Counted from the stretch's first letter, positions 37,782 to 46,694 are shown. The stretch is 64,000 bases of DNA from Methanosarcina sp. MTP4 (GCF_000970045.1 NZ_CP009505.1:3248808-3312807); one strand, 5' to 3'. The notes: a model not told the origin generated them from the letters alone. Numbers and translations: made by a program.

Positions 37782-39029
37782 TTACACCCCTGTGCTATAT
37801 CTAAGGATTGCAGCAATTCCGCCAAAAGCTATCATAAGTTGAGAGCCTTCGTCGAAATCTGTTGATATAAAAGCAATCCTTACATTGCCTTTATCAGCGA
37901 GTTCTGAGAATTCACCAACGATATCAATAACATCCGTGACTTCAAGTGCAGAACCGCATTCAGGACAATTTCCAGCCGCAGGAACGGCTTCACTGTTTTT
38001 CCATTTTCTTGTCCGTTTATACTCATATCCGCAAACACTGCATTTGAGAGTTACTCTTTCAGCCCGAAGGTCTTCAGAAAGTAAAAGCACATCAACTGCC
38101 TTTATTTCAAGATTCGCCCGCAAATTGTCTTCTCCATAGGATACTTTGCCGGACTCAGTAGCGATTTCTTTAAAAAATATTTCCATATCTTTCTTTTGCT
38201 TAATTAAGTCAATACCCTGGAGAATTTCCTCTGCGGCATTTATTAACTCAGAAAAACCGGATTCATCCGTATACCCCGTATCGAACAATCCAAGAACCTT
38301 TTTCTGAAGCTCATAATGTAGAAATTCGCCTTCACTGAACTCTTCTTTAGCTGGAGAATGCCCTCCTATAAGAATGCCTTTAAGTTCAGCTGGCTCTAGT
38401 TCAAGGAATGCCTCACTTGCAGCATCCCCTATTCTTTTGTAGAAATCATGAATAGCAATGCGTCTGAGCTGTTCAAACCGATGGGCACTCTGCCCTCCTT
38501 TTCTTTGTTTGCCAGGGACAGTAGAGTGGAGATGTTTAATAACTTCAATTTGCTTACCTACAAGCATTCCGATTGTAGCTTCTCTGAAATCAAGAAGTAT
38601 AAGCCCATAAGTACTGCACTCTTTGACCATTTCCTCAAGAGGCTCAAGATAAAAAACGGAATCACAGTGATATATGTAATGTGAAACAGGTTCCGGAGGA
38701 ATAAGAACTTCGTTTTCCAGGCCTGTCCTGTTAGCTCCGGTATCGACAGTTCCTGTAAAGTAAACTATCCCGTTTTCCGGTATTTTGTTAAGATGTCTTA
38801 ACTTTGCCATCAAAGAATCCAGTGCTCCCCGTACGTTATTGCTGGTAAGTTTAGACTTAATGTTCAAAGCCTGCTCATGTTCTTCTCTCAAATGATTTGC
38901 AACATCTGAAATCTGTTTATCAGAAGGAACATAAAGGGAAATTAATTCTGTGCCCCTTCCACTTTTACTTCTTAGAGTTTCAAGCTTCTTTTTAAATACA
39001 TATTTTTCATATGTACAGTATTCAGCCAT
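37782..39029 (-). CDS. Peptide chain release factor aRF1 (paralogue-like)
   Basis: 415 residues, the usual aRF1 length. Stop-codon recognition sites are present: NIKS (about residue 57) and YHCDSVF (YxCxxxF, about 118). The catalytic KQRKGGQSAHRFEQLR with GGQ is near residue 180, and a C-terminal zinc-binding region has CSVCGYEYKRT and CPECG. The residue before NIKS is Leu (QALNIKS) where most archaeal factors have Ser (ASNIKS). Methanosarcina genomes are known to hold two aRF1 genes; the altered motif suggests this is the divergent one. No translation gene sits beside it. Confidence 0.85.
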   Translation of the reverse strand: MAEYCTYEKYVFKKKLETLRSKSGRGTELISLYVPSDKQISDVANHLREEHEQALNIKSKLTSNNVRGALDSLMAKLRHLNKIPENGIVYFTGTVDTGANRTGLENEVLIPPEPVSHYIYHCDSVFYLEPLEEMVKECSTYGLILLDFREATIGMLVGKQIEVIKHLHSTVPGKQRKGGQSAHRFEQLRRIAIHDFYKRIGDAASEAFLELEPAELKGILIGGHSPAKEEFSEGEFLHYELQKKVLGLFDTGYTDESGFSELINAAEEILQGIDLIKQKKDMEIFFKEIATESGKVSYGEDNLRANLEIKAVDVLLLSEDLRAERVTLKCSVCGYEYKRTRKWKNSEAVPAAGNCPECGSALEVTDVIDIVGEFSELADKGNVRIAFISTDFDEGSQLMIAFGGIAAILRYSTGV

Positions 39030-39292
39030 CCAAGCTTCCTCCTTCTCTCATATAAAAACAGTTGAAGGACCTAAAAAATGACATAAAACTACTATATTCA
39101 TTTATGCTTTATCTTTTAAAAAACGTTTTTTAATTTCCATTCAAAAACTTCCCTCCACGCCGCATACTTACAAAGTGAACAGATATATGGCAGTCACTGG
39201 CAAAAAAAGAGGAAAAGTAGAATTGGCACTAATATAAAAAACGCTACAGATGGAACACTGTTAGAAACACCTATAAGAGACAGTCTTAACTA
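39030..39292. other. Upstream region of the aRF1 gene
   Basis: Contains the probable promoter of the minus-strand aRF1 gene: a CATTTATGCTTTATCTTTTAA stretch around 39098-39118. Ends at the terminal repeat of the element starting at 39293. The bases AAGAGACAGTCTTAAC just outside the element resemble MITE A/B ends. Confidence 0.35.
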
Positions 39293-39425
39293 GAGCCTAT
39301 CCGATAATATTGCTATATACAGCAACTTTAATATTCCTTTGATCATTGCTGGTGTTGATTATTTCAGATCCAAAAATCCTATACAATCATTTTTAAATAT
39401 TAAATATTTTACAAACCATAAAAAA

Positions 39426-40274
39426 TTAAAGGTAATATAGTTCTGTACCAACCGGATACATATATGAAAGCGTTGAACTTTCTGGATCAGTTGAAACTAA
39501 ATATTTTGCATTTGGCTTGTGATACGATGATTTGTTAGGGTATTTTACTTCAAAAAAGATATCATAATAAACTCGTATGTTATTGTTAAACACTTCTTGA
39601 CAATCCCAAGAATCCCATGGAGATTTGAGATAGTCTATTACAGATTTAACAATTGAATAATCATAAGTTGAGTCCTTAAACGCCACAGCATACTTATGTC
39701 TTGGATTTGGGCACAATAAAACGTGATCTTCTTCAACATCATCATAATATCTAAAGCATAACCTACCATTATAAATTTCTCCAACCTCATGTCCACAGTA
39801 GTTTAGCGGAGTAATTTTCTGGTTGCAAATAGAGCAGAAAATCTTTTTTGCTCTAAAAGAAGGACTCAGGAAAAGCACATATGGAAATATTTTTTGAAAC
39901 TCTTTTACCTGCAAGCGAATGTGTTCAATTCCAAAATCTTTGTTTTTGTCTAAAAAATGTCTATCAAGATATCCAATTGAAGTCTCACATTCGATTAGTC
40001 GACACCATCCTTTATAGAAGTAGTCTTCATGCATATAATTGAAAGCAGTCATAAAGCAATCTTGAATATGTCCTATTGCTTCTAAACACCATGCCGCTTT
40101 TGAAATTTCATGATTATTAGAAACATTGGCTTGCTCTATTATTTTGAATATATTTTTGTAAAAGGTTATTGGCAGAATATCTTTATTTCTACTGCGGTAT
40201 TTTTTTAACAGTTTTCTACTTTCATCAAACAAATCATCCTTTAAAATTAGGTAGGAGATTTCTTGATCTGTCAA
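39426..40274 (-). CDS. Unknown protein with Cys/His zinc-binding motif
   Basis: 282 residues, not recognised. The first ~130 residues look helical and hydrophilic (KLLKKYRSRNKDILPITFYK). In the middle (about residues 147-175) is CSICNQKITPLNYCGHEVGE followed by IYNGRLC, a C-x2-C-x8-C-G-H-x9-C arrangement fit for one zinc ion, then a mixed region with LLCPNPRHKYAV. No membrane segment or signal peptide. Its ATG overlaps the stop of the upstream gene by four bases (ATGA), so the two are co-translated. It lies within the TIR-bounded element. Function not inferable; a cargo or defence-type role is only a guess. Confidence 0.75.
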   Translation of the reverse strand: MTDQEISYLILKDDLFDESRKLLKKYRSRNKDILPITFYKNIFKIIEQANVSNNHEISKAAWCLEAIGHIQDCFMTAFNYMHEDYFYKGWCRLIECETSIGYLDRHFLDKNKDFGIEHIRLQVKEFQKIFPYVLFLSPSFRAKKIFCSICNQKITPLNYCGHEVGEIYNGRLCFRYYDDVEEDHVLLCPNPRHKYAVAFKDSTYDYSIVKSVIDYLKSPWDSWDCQEVFNNNIRVYYDIFFEVKYPNKSSYHKPNAKYLVSTDPESSTLSYMYPVGTELYYL

Positions 40275-40795
40275 TTTTCTTCACTTCCATTAGTGAGTTC
40301 GACAGCACCATATTCTAAAAGATTTAACATTACTTTTTCATATGTTTCTGCAGGACCGCAGTATTTGTAATTAATTGTATGATCTTTTTTATTTATCAAA
40401 ATTTCACTTACAACTTCATTATTTTTTGAGATACACTTATCATAGATATAATTCGAAATTAAATTTATGATGACTGGAAAATAAATTGATTGTACAATAA
40501 TGGTCGCAAGTACTATTGTATCACTATATTGAGTGAGTTCTTGATATTCGTCATCAATGACAGCAATTCCTACCTTAAAGTCAGCAGAAGAGTTACGTTG
40601 TAAATATTGATAAAAATCAATCGTTCCCTGTGGAAAACAAGTATCTTTACTGTAAAATTCACTAGATGATATTACCAAAGCGTTATATGAAGATATTTTA
40701 TTTTGAATGTCGGGATGTTCAGAATAAGCGCATATAATAGAGTCAAATGTTGTACTAACTGCTCTCTTATCTACAATTTTATTTTTGCTACTCAT
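40271..40795 (-). CDS. Unknown protein with one hydrophobic segment
   Basis: 174 residues, not recognised. N-terminal ~100 residues are hydrophilic (SSSEFYSKDTCFPQGTIDFY). A hydrophobic stretch TIVLATIIVQSIYFPVIINL (about residues 93-112) could be a membrane helix, followed by a short charged domain with INKKDHTINYKYCGPAETYE. First gene of a two-gene unit with the zinc-motif protein; four-base overlap. The region upstream (40796-41170) is AT-rich and would hold the promoter. Presence in a possible mobile unit makes the pair a candidate passenger module. Confidence 0.7.
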   Translation of the reverse strand: MSSKNKIVDKRAVSTTFDSIICAYSEHPDIQNKISSYNALVISSSEFYSKDTCFPQGTIDFYQYLQRNSSADFKVGIAVIDDEYQELTQYSDTIVLATIIVQSIYFPVIINLISNYIYDKCISKNNEVVSEILINKKDHTINYKYCGPAETYEKVMLNLLEYGAVELTNGSEEN

Positions 40796-41338
40796 TAGAA
40801 TCTGCCCATAAATAATTTTTAATTCAGTATTATGTTTAAACTTCTATATTTATTTTCATTTCATTTTGTCTAAGATATGCGAATGTTTAGTGTAAATTTA
40901 CCTAAAATTTTCAATAAAGATCGATTTACGAAATATGTAATGAACGTCTGTCTATCGTCTATCTCCCTAAGTTTAGTAATCTCTACATATTAGCTTTGTC
41001 TTCACTGAAAAAAAGAAGAAAGATAGGCTCTAAACCATCGGGAAAATCGATAACGACATTATTAGAACTTTGTTTTAACATCAAGTGTTTACACCATTTG
41101 TAGAGATTGTCTATCTATGCACATTGTATATTATTAGATATAGAGGGAACAATACTATTAGGATAGGCTCTATTTGAGACATGACACAAAAGATAAGAAA
41201 TTACAACCAGGATAGGAAATGAGAAATAATTTTGGGAGAAATAAGTTTTTATCAGTATGTTAAGCCCTCATAAAATAGGGCAATTGATAGCTATTATATA
41301 CTGAATATCTCTTTTTTTCGTTCAATTGGGTGAGTGCT
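40796..41338. other. Upstream region of the element genes and YkgJ-like gene
   Basis: AT-rich, no gene. Contains the inner TIR-like sequence (41021-41030), the right terminal repeat of the element (41150-41170) and, beyond it, the promoter region of the plus-strand gene at 41339, with TATATACT at 41295-41302. Confidence 0.45.
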
Positions 41339-41893
41339 ATGGATAGAAGACAACGTTTCAAAAAATATGACTGGTTAATCTCAAAAACTCAAAGCATACT
41401 TAAACATTATAGCTGTCCTGAATCATGCAATGCGAGTTGCTGCAAAAATCATATTATTGATTTTCATAGAAAAGAATATGAGAAAATATTAAAAAATGTA
41501 GATAAAGAAAGTGTGAATATTTTAAAATCGAATGCGGTAAAATCAGAGTTGAAAGGATGTTATAAAGCAATAAATGCCGTCGAACAATGCCCATTATTGA
41601 TAAACTCAAAATGCAGAATATACGATAATAGGCCGGAAGCCTGTAGAACTTTTCCTTTTGTAATTTATCCGGATGCGGAAATCGGATTTGGTTTAACGTT
41701 GTTATTGTGTCCGATGTCTGTTAACATAGTTCGAGATTATGCACAGTGGTATAAGGCGGTAAACTCAATAATGCATAGTCAATTAACTGACTTGTACGAA
41801 CAGTATAGAAACATAGATAAAAATAATGATTTTTGTATTGAAATGAAAGAGCAGAATTTAGATTCGTTCATAGAATTTCTTGAAAGGAAGTAA
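41339..41893 (+). CDS. YkgJ-family cysteine cluster protein
   Basis: 184 residues. Cysteine cluster of the CxCC type: CPESCNASCCKN (about residues 25-36), and CPLLINSKCRIYDNRPEACRTFPF (about 80-103), ending with a further Cys in LLLCPMS. This is the pattern of the zinc/iron-chelating domain of YkgJ (UPF0153) proteins, whose role is not settled but may be metal binding. GGGTGAG just before the ATG at 41339 makes it the start; an in-frame GTG at 41330 is inside the ribosome site. Located directly outside the TIR-bounded element. Confidence 0.75.
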   Translation: MDRRQRFKKYDWLISKTQSILKHYSCPESCNASCCKNHIIDFHRKEYEKILKNVDKESVNILKSNAVKSELKGCYKAINAVEQCPLLINSKCRIYDNRPEACRTFPFVIYPDAEIGFGLTLLLCPMSVNIVRDYAQWYKAVNSIMHSQLTDLYEQYRNIDKNNDFCIEMKEQNLDSFIEFLERK

Positions 41894-42366
41894 TCACTAT
41901 TCATTTCCTTTTTCTTGCCGGTTTGTGTCAATGTCTCGAATATGCCCGCAGCGACCGCCTTTGACCAGATGTTGTTACCCACCCTGGGGGGATAAAGACT
42001 GTCGACCAGCCGTCAGGGCTCCCGACCAAGCAGGTCGAGATGTCACCCAGCCTGGAGACATAATCGAAGCAGACTTCGCGCCGGGCTGCTCGTACTTATG
42101 GGTCCCTTTCACTTCTTCATGAGGAACTGAGAAAAAAGAAGGATTTGAAACGATAACAGAGAAAGTGTCAGACTTATTTTTAAAAAAACAATTTTAGAGT
42201 GCCTCAGAACTCATAGGGTTCATCACGAATCAGAATAATTTTTCATCATAGGCACTCGCTCTTGATATTATCAAGATAATTGATATTTCAGATATTCCGG
42301 ATTATATATTCGGGCAGGTAATTAAACTCTCAGTCCCAAACCGGAACTTCCCTGCCCGGTAAACTC
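41894..42366. other. GC-rich island in a gene-free stretch
   Basis: No gene recognised. About 41935-42110 is clearly more GC-rich than its surroundings and has two related segments, CACCCACCCTGGGGGGATAA and TCACCCAGCCTGGAGACATAA, about 60 bases apart, plus complementary GTCGACC (about 42000) / GGTCGAG (about 42033). The minus strand gives a broken reading frame. It could be a structured RNA or the remnant of a mobile gene. Confidence 0.35.
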
Positions 42367-43032
42367 TCAGTTTCCGCCGTGAAGTTCAGCTTCGATTTCG
42401 GCAGCAATCTCTTTTGCGGCTTCGCCGGGGTTTTCGGCTTTGTAGATACTTCTTCCGACGATCACCCAGTCAGCACCTGCTGCGATGACGTCCGAGGCTT
42501 TTCCACCCTGGGCTCCTACTCCAGGGGAGATGATTGTGAGTTTGTAGCCGATGACTTTGCGGATATCCCTGACCCTTTCAGGCCGGGTTGCAGGGGCAAC
42601 GAGCCCGAAGGCTCCGGCTTCGAGAGCCATCTTTGCTATGGGTTCTGCTGCGGCCTGGAGGAACTGGGCACCTCCGGGGTGGCTCATTTCACTTACCACG
42701 AAAACATCTTTTTTATATTCGGAAGCGACTTCAATGCAGGCTTCAAGACTGTCTTTTCCGGTAAAGCCCTGGACGATTACGGCCTCGGCACCGGCTTCAA
42801 AGACCTGGTCACAGATAAGGCGGTCTGTGTTCGGGATGTCAGCAACCTTGAAATCGGCAATAATGGGCGCGAATTCGGCAAGTTCCCGGATAATTCCAAG
42901 CCCTGTGGCGAGCACGAGGGGGTATCCGACTTTGATTGCGTCCACGAATTCCCAGACTTCTTCGGCAATTCGGAGGGCATCTTCCCTGTTAGTCACATCA
43001 AGGGCAAGAATAAGGCGGGTCTTTTTTTCCAT
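42367..43032 (-). CDS. pyrF: Orotidine 5'-phosphate decarboxylase
   Basis: 221 residues, usual for the archaeal enzyme. [17 protein letters not shown] at the N-terminus, [17 protein letters not shown] (catalytic Asp-Lys-Asp, about 60), [15 protein letters not shown] (phosphate loop, about 169) and [13 protein letters not shown] (about 191). Converts OMP to UMP in the last step of pyrimidine synthesis. GAGGTGATT precedes the ATG. Begins 29 bases after the deoxyhypusine synthase stop on the same strand, so the two are probably co-transcribed. Confidence 0.93.
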   Translation of the reverse strand: MEKKTRLILALDVTNREDALRIAEEVWEFVDAIKVGYPLVLATGLGIIRELAEFAPIIADFKVADIPNTDRLICDQVFEAGAEAVIVQGFTGKDSLEACIEVASEYKKDVFVVSEMSHPGGAQFLQAAAEPIAKMALEAGAFGLVAPATRPERVRDIRKVIGYKLTIISPGVGAQGGKASDVIAAGADWVIVGRSIYKAENPGEAAKEIAAEIEAELHGGN

Positions 43033-43061
43033 TCAATCACCTCAAAATCATTTTATGCTCG

Positions 43062-44015
43062 TTATTCAGAAAGCCGCGTCCGGACTGCCGCGACCATAAG
43101 AGGGAGAGTAATAGTTGCATCTGCGTAGACAGTTACCGAACGGGCCTTTTCCCCGACTTTTCCCCAGGACTGGGCTTCGTCCAGGGTAGCCCCGCTAAGG
43201 CCGCCGGTTTCGGGCCGGTCCATTGTAAGCTGGATGGCGTAGTCAAAAGACCTGGGGGTCACAAGCATGGACTGGAGGATGTAGTTCTTGGGCACACCTC
43301 CCCCGATCAGGAGAGCCCCGGCACTTTCGGCTTCATAGCAGATATCCATGAACTCGTGCATGTCCGCAAAAGCGTCCACGGTAAAGGAGGAGTTTCCTTC
43401 TTTGTGCAACCAGGCCTGCAGCCCGATCACCGAGTCCTGGAGCGCAGGGCAGTAGACGGGTACACCCATCTCTGCGGCGGTTTTCAGGATTGAGGAGTTA
43501 TCGTCCAGGTTCTTTCCGATTTCCGTGAGGACCTGCCGGATCGAGAGCTTTTCCTGCGGGAGCCCGGCGTAGACATCCTGCAAAAATTCCTCAAGATCAG
43601 TGAAGTGCCCGTCAGGAAGGTAGACGTCGTAGATCCGGTCAATGCACTCATTCCGGAGCTGGATGTCGTTCACGTGCTCATTACCCTTGTAGTGGTGCAA
43701 GCCCAGAGCCTCAACCGTGTCATGCACCATGTTGGCACCGGTGGTGACCAGGACGTCAATATGCCCGTCCCTGATCAGGTCAGCAACGACCTGCCTCATG
43801 CCCGCGGGAGTCATGGCTCCTGCAAGCCCGAAAAACTTTGTAGTTTTTTCCGAAGCCAGCATCTCAGAATAGATATCGACAGCCTCGGCAAGCCTGCCAG
43901 CCCCGAAAGCACAGCCGGCATATTCACTCACAAGCTCGTCCACGCTCATACCAGGGACTATTTTTGCGCCTTTGATAGGAGTTGAAAGTTTATTACAGGA
44001 AGTCTCAGAGTCCAT
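43062..44015 (-). CDS. dys: Deoxyhypusine synthase
   Basis: 317 residues. GLAGAMTPAGMRQVVADLI (about 63), VTTGANMVHDTVEALGLHHY (NAD site, about 90), LIGGGVPKNYILQS (about 236) and EAQSWGKVGEKARSVTVYAD, which contains the catalytic Lys (about 284). Transfers the aminobutyl group of spermidine to a lysine of aIF5A. No aIF5A gene is in the window. The downstream partner is pyrF. Confidence 0.93.
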   Translation of the reverse strand: MDSETSCNKLSTPIKGAKIVPGMSVDELVSEYAGCAFGAGRLAEAVDIYSEMLASEKTTKFFGLAGAMTPAGMRQVVADLIRDGHIDVLVTTGANMVHDTVEALGLHHYKGNEHVNDIQLRNECIDRIYDVYLPDGHFTDLEEFLQDVYAGLPQEKLSIRQVLTEIGKNLDDNSSILKTAAEMGVPVYCPALQDSVIGLQAWLHKEGNSSFTVDAFADMHEFMDICYEAESAGALLIGGGVPKNYILQSMLVTPRSFDYAIQLTMDRPETGGLSGATLDEAQSWGKVGEKARSVTVYADATITLPLMVAAVRTRLSE

Positions 44016-44350
44016 TCATTTCCCTCAGAAAGTTGAAAAGTGTCAGGATAATCACCATAGTAAACAAAGTATCTATAGATTGTACATACAGGAAATTTAT
44101 ATTCTGGATGAGTTACATAGTAGATGAGTTATACTGTATTTTATATTCAATATTCCTTTATCTTCCTGATTCTAGGTTGAATACGTAAGTGCTTGATAAA
44201 CCTTACCTTTTGAAAAAATTAGGAAAGGTAGGAGAAGAGAGAACAGAGGGAAAAATATCCATAAGGCATAGTTTGTATTCAAAAAAATAGGGTATTGGAT
44301 TATGCAGGAAGACAGAGATGGCAGATGATGCAGGAAAATAGGGAAATTAG
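44016..44350. promoter_or_regulatory. Divergent promoter region
   Basis: Gene-free gap between the dys-pyrF unit (minus) and the FetAB-like unit (plus). AT-rich at 44085-44165 with several TATA-like stretches that fit the minus-strand promoter. ATGATGCAGGA-like sequence repeats three times before the start (44325-44360). Confidence 0.4.
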
Positions 44351-45022
44351 ATGATGCAGGATGAAATAATCAGGTATGAAGGCGTCGGCATGACGTACAA
44401 CAGTAAAAAAGTGCTTTCCGGTTTTAATCTGAATATTAAACGGGGCCAGAAAATCCTGCTGAAAGGCAAGTCAGGGGCAGGAAAATCGACCTTATTCAAA
44501 ATGCTGCTGGGTTTTGAAAAACCGACAGATGGTGCTCTCTATTACAGGAACCAGCCCGTGGACCCCAGCCGTGTATGGGAAATTCGAAAAGAGGTCGCCT
44601 ATGTGTCCCAGGAAACTGACCTGGGAGAAGGCCCCGTAAAAGTCCTGCTTGAAGAGATCTTCTCGTACCACCCAAACCGGGATAAAATGGACCCCAAAAA
44701 GCTGCAGGTACTCATGCAGGATTTCGAACTGGAAGAAGACACCCTTGATAAAAATTATGAAGATTTGTCAGGAGGGGAAAAACAAAGGATCGGGATCCTG
44801 ATCGCCCTCATGCTGGGAAGAGAAATATTTCTCCTGGACGAAGCTACTTCAGCCCTTGATTCCGAACTCAAGGAAAAGGTCGCGGAGTATTTTCTGAAGC
44901 ATGGGAAATGGACACTTTTTATTATCTCCCACGACCGGGAATGGGAAAGGGAGGAAGTAAAAGTAGTAGAACTCAAAAAACAGGCAGTTGAGGGAAAACA
45001 GATAACTGAAGGAGGAATTTAA
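44351..45022 (+). CDS. FetA-like ABC transporter ATP-binding protein
   Basis: 223 residues. Walker A GKSGAGKST (about 39), Q-loop VSQE, signature LSGGEKQR (about 140), Walker B IFLLDEAT (about 158), and the switch His in IISHD. Length and sequence fit the YbbL/FetA group that pairs with a UPF0014 permease. The permease gene starts one base after its stop, giving a two-gene exporter. In bacteria FetAB exports iron or manganese and relieves oxidative stress; here this is inference. Confidence 0.85.
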   Translation: MMQDEIIRYEGVGMTYNSKKVLSGFNLNIKRGQKILLKGKSGAGKSTLFKMLLGFEKPTDGALYYRNQPVDPSRVWEIRKEVAYVSQETDLGEGPVKVLLEEIFSYHPNRDKMDPKKLQVLMQDFELEEDTLDKNYEDLSGGEKQRIGILIALMLGREIFLLDEATSALDSELKEKVAEYFLKHGKWTLFIISHDREWEREEVKVVELKKQAVEGKQITEGGI

Positions 45023-45023
45023 G

Positions 45024-45866
45024 ATGGCGGGCCCGGAAATACCAACCCCTGAAATAACGGTCCTTTCCCTGATCATGTGTTTCCTTCTGCTTGCCATTCC
45101 CCTAGCCATCAGCTACAGGATAAAACTCCATGTCATCAAAGCCACTTCAACTGCTGTTGCCCGAATGACTTCCCAGCTCTTTTTGGCCGGAGTGCTGTTA
45201 ACGGTCGTCTTTGACCTTAACAACTGGATTTTGAGCCTGGGCTGGGTGCTCGGGATGGTAACTGTTGCGACTTACACTACCATTAAAAATGTAGAACTTA
45301 AAATGGAAAAGCTCTTTCTGCCCGTTATACTTTCCTTTGCTATTACTAACCTCAGTGTGCTCCTGTATTTCAACGAATTCGTGCTGGACCTAGAAAACAT
45401 CCTGGAAGCCCGCTTCCTCATCCCCATAGGAGGAATGATCCTCGGAAACTCTCTCAGAGGAAACGTGGTAGGGATAGGGGAATTTTACGAGGATATCCGA
45501 AGAAACGAAAACAGGTACCTCTACAACCTATCCCTGGGGGCAAAAAAGTACGAGGCACTCATGCCCTATATCCGGAAATGCCTTCGTTCGGCACTCCGCC
45601 CAACCCTTGCAAACATCGCAACAACCGGAATCGTTTTCCTCCCAGGCATGATGACCGGACAGATCCTGGGGGGAGTAACTCCCATCCTCGCAATAAAATA
45701 CCAGATCACAATCATGATCGTGATCTTTGTCTCCACAGTAATGAGCACGACCTTTTGTATCCTGAGTACTATCCGGACTGCCTTCGATGAATACGGGCTC
45801 GTAAGAAAGGAAATATACAAAGAAAAAAAGTTAAAACAAAAAGTGAAACATAAAAGTGAAACATAA
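45024..45866 (+). CDS. FetB-like (UPF0014) ABC transporter permease
   Basis: 280 residues with six to seven membrane segments. PIGGMILGNSLRGNVVGI (about 131) and FLPGMMTGQILGGVTPILAIKYQ (about 205) are the conserved signatures of the UPF0014/FetB family. GGAGGAATTTAAG gives the ribosome site within the end of the ATPase gene. Ends in a charged tail that runs into a short repeat (KQKVKHKSET). Partner of the ATPase upstream. Confidence 0.9.
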   Translation: MAGPEIPTPEITVLSLIMCFLLLAIPLAISYRIKLHVIKATSTAVARMTSQLFLAGVLLTVVFDLNNWILSLGWVLGMVTVATYTTIKNVELKMEKLFLPVILSFAITNLSVLLYFNEFVLDLENILEARFLIPIGGMILGNSLRGNVVGIGEFYEDIRRNENRYLYNLSLGAKKYEALMPYIRKCLRSALRPTLANIATTGIVFLPGMMTGQILGGVTPILAIKYQITIMIVIFVSTVMSTTFCILSTIRTAFDEYGLVRKEIYKEKKLKQKVKHKSET

Positions 45867-45892
45867 AAGTGAAACATAAAAAAGTGAAACAA
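45843..45892. repeat. Short tandem repeat, AAAAGTGAAACAT
   Basis: Four copies of a 13-15 base unit starting inside the last codons of the FetB-like gene and running past its stop, so the repeat has extended the C-terminus. Confidence 0.8.
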
Positions 45893-45916
45893 ATCACGCG
45901 AAAGGCACGTAAAAAA

Positions 45917-46309
45917 TCACACGTAACCGGTGATATCCTGCCCTATGGACGTAGTTTTCCTTACACAGTCATCTCCATATTCTATCATGTTCTCAACCGC
46001 GCCTTTCAGGATAGAAGGATAGATCTGTCCGACCTGTTCCCACAAAGGCTTCCCGTGGCAGAAGATTTTGAATGTTGGAGTCCCCTGTACCCCATACCTC
46101 TCCGCAGTCCAGGGATTCGTTGCAACGTTTATCCGGACAAAGACCGCTGAGTTCCTGAATTCCTTAGCGTAGTCTGCAAAGTAGGGCTCCATCACTTTAC
46201 AGAAGGGACAGCCGGGGCTGTAGAACATTACAATAGCAGGTTTTCCAGAGCTTTCCACAAGTTTTCCCCAGGTCGAATCCTCGGCTTCAATTACATGATT
46301 TTCATCCAA
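45917..46309 (-). CDS. Thioredoxin-family protein
   Basis: 130 residues. Thioredoxin fold with active site YSPGCPFCKVMEPYF (about 33; CPFC instead of CGPC), INVATNPWTAERYGVQGTPT with the cis-Pro (about 72) and FCHGKPLWEQVGQI. No signal peptide, so probably cytoplasmic. CPFC active sites are known in some archaeal redox proteins. Convergent with the FetAB-like pair; a redox or iron-stress link is only suggested by position. Confidence 0.85.
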   Translation of the reverse strand: MDENHVIEAEDSTWGKLVESSGKPAIVMFYSPGCPFCKVMEPYFADYAKEFRNSAVFVRINVATNPWTAERYGVQGTPTFKIFCHGKPLWEQVGQIYPSILKGAVENMIEYGDDCVRKTTSIGQDITGYV

Positions 46310-46694
46310 TTATAGCACCCCAGTATTAATCCAAAAAGAATTAAAAAATACTATGTTTATTACCCCTATTAAAATGTGACTTAAAAGAAGAGCAGTAAAA
46401 CCAGAAGAAAAAAATCATACGAAAAAAACAGGGTAAAAAAAAGGAAAAATGGGAAGCCAGGATAAGTAAGACAGGAAAGCAGTAAAACAAAAACAAGAAA
46501 AACTAGACCAGAAAAACGAAATGAAGTAATATTAAAAGGTAAAAAGTAGAAAAACTATTTGAACAGAACTGCTAGAATAACAGTTCTGTCCTTTTCGGGC
46601 TCAAGACCCGGTAAGGAACTGAAATTTCGGTTATTATACCCTGAAATATGTTGGTTTCAAATCCTGGAGAGAAAAAGAAGCTCCACAAAAAAAC
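46310..46694. other. Gene-free gap with a hairpin
   Basis: Purine-rich AAAACCAGAAGAAAA-like DNA without a gene, and one perfect hairpin listed separately. Probably the 3' region of the zinc-ribbon gene and the promoter region of the thioredoxin gene. Confidence 0.45.
46563..46589. terminator. Perfect 9-bp hairpin, possible terminator
   Basis: ACAGAACTG (46563-46571) and CAGTTCTGT (46581-46589) with a 9-base loop. It sits ~105 bases after the stop of the minus-strand zinc-ribbon gene. There is no long T-run next to it, so a role in ending transcription is uncertain. Confidence 0.4.

Larger units (their letters stand above)
39293..41170. mobile_element. TIR-bounded 1.9-kb element carrying two unknown genes
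   Basis: Left end GAGCCTATCCGATAATATTG (39293-39312); right end complement GAGCCTATCCTAATAGTATTG (41150-41170). The first 12 bases equal the ends of the IS5-family copy at 15983-16851. TA lies on both sides (39291-39292, 41171-41172). The only genes inside are the overlapping pair at 39426-40795; there is no transposase. A third GAGCCTATCT-like end (complement of 41021-41030) lies inside near the right end. Interpreted as a non-autonomous element that could be mobilised by IS5-family transposase. Confidence 0.6.

Noticed and set aside
41930-42115. tRNA or rRNA gene in the GC-rich island
   Set aside because: No cloverleaf with TTC-type arm and acceptor stem could be drawn, and no rRNA core sequence was recognised.
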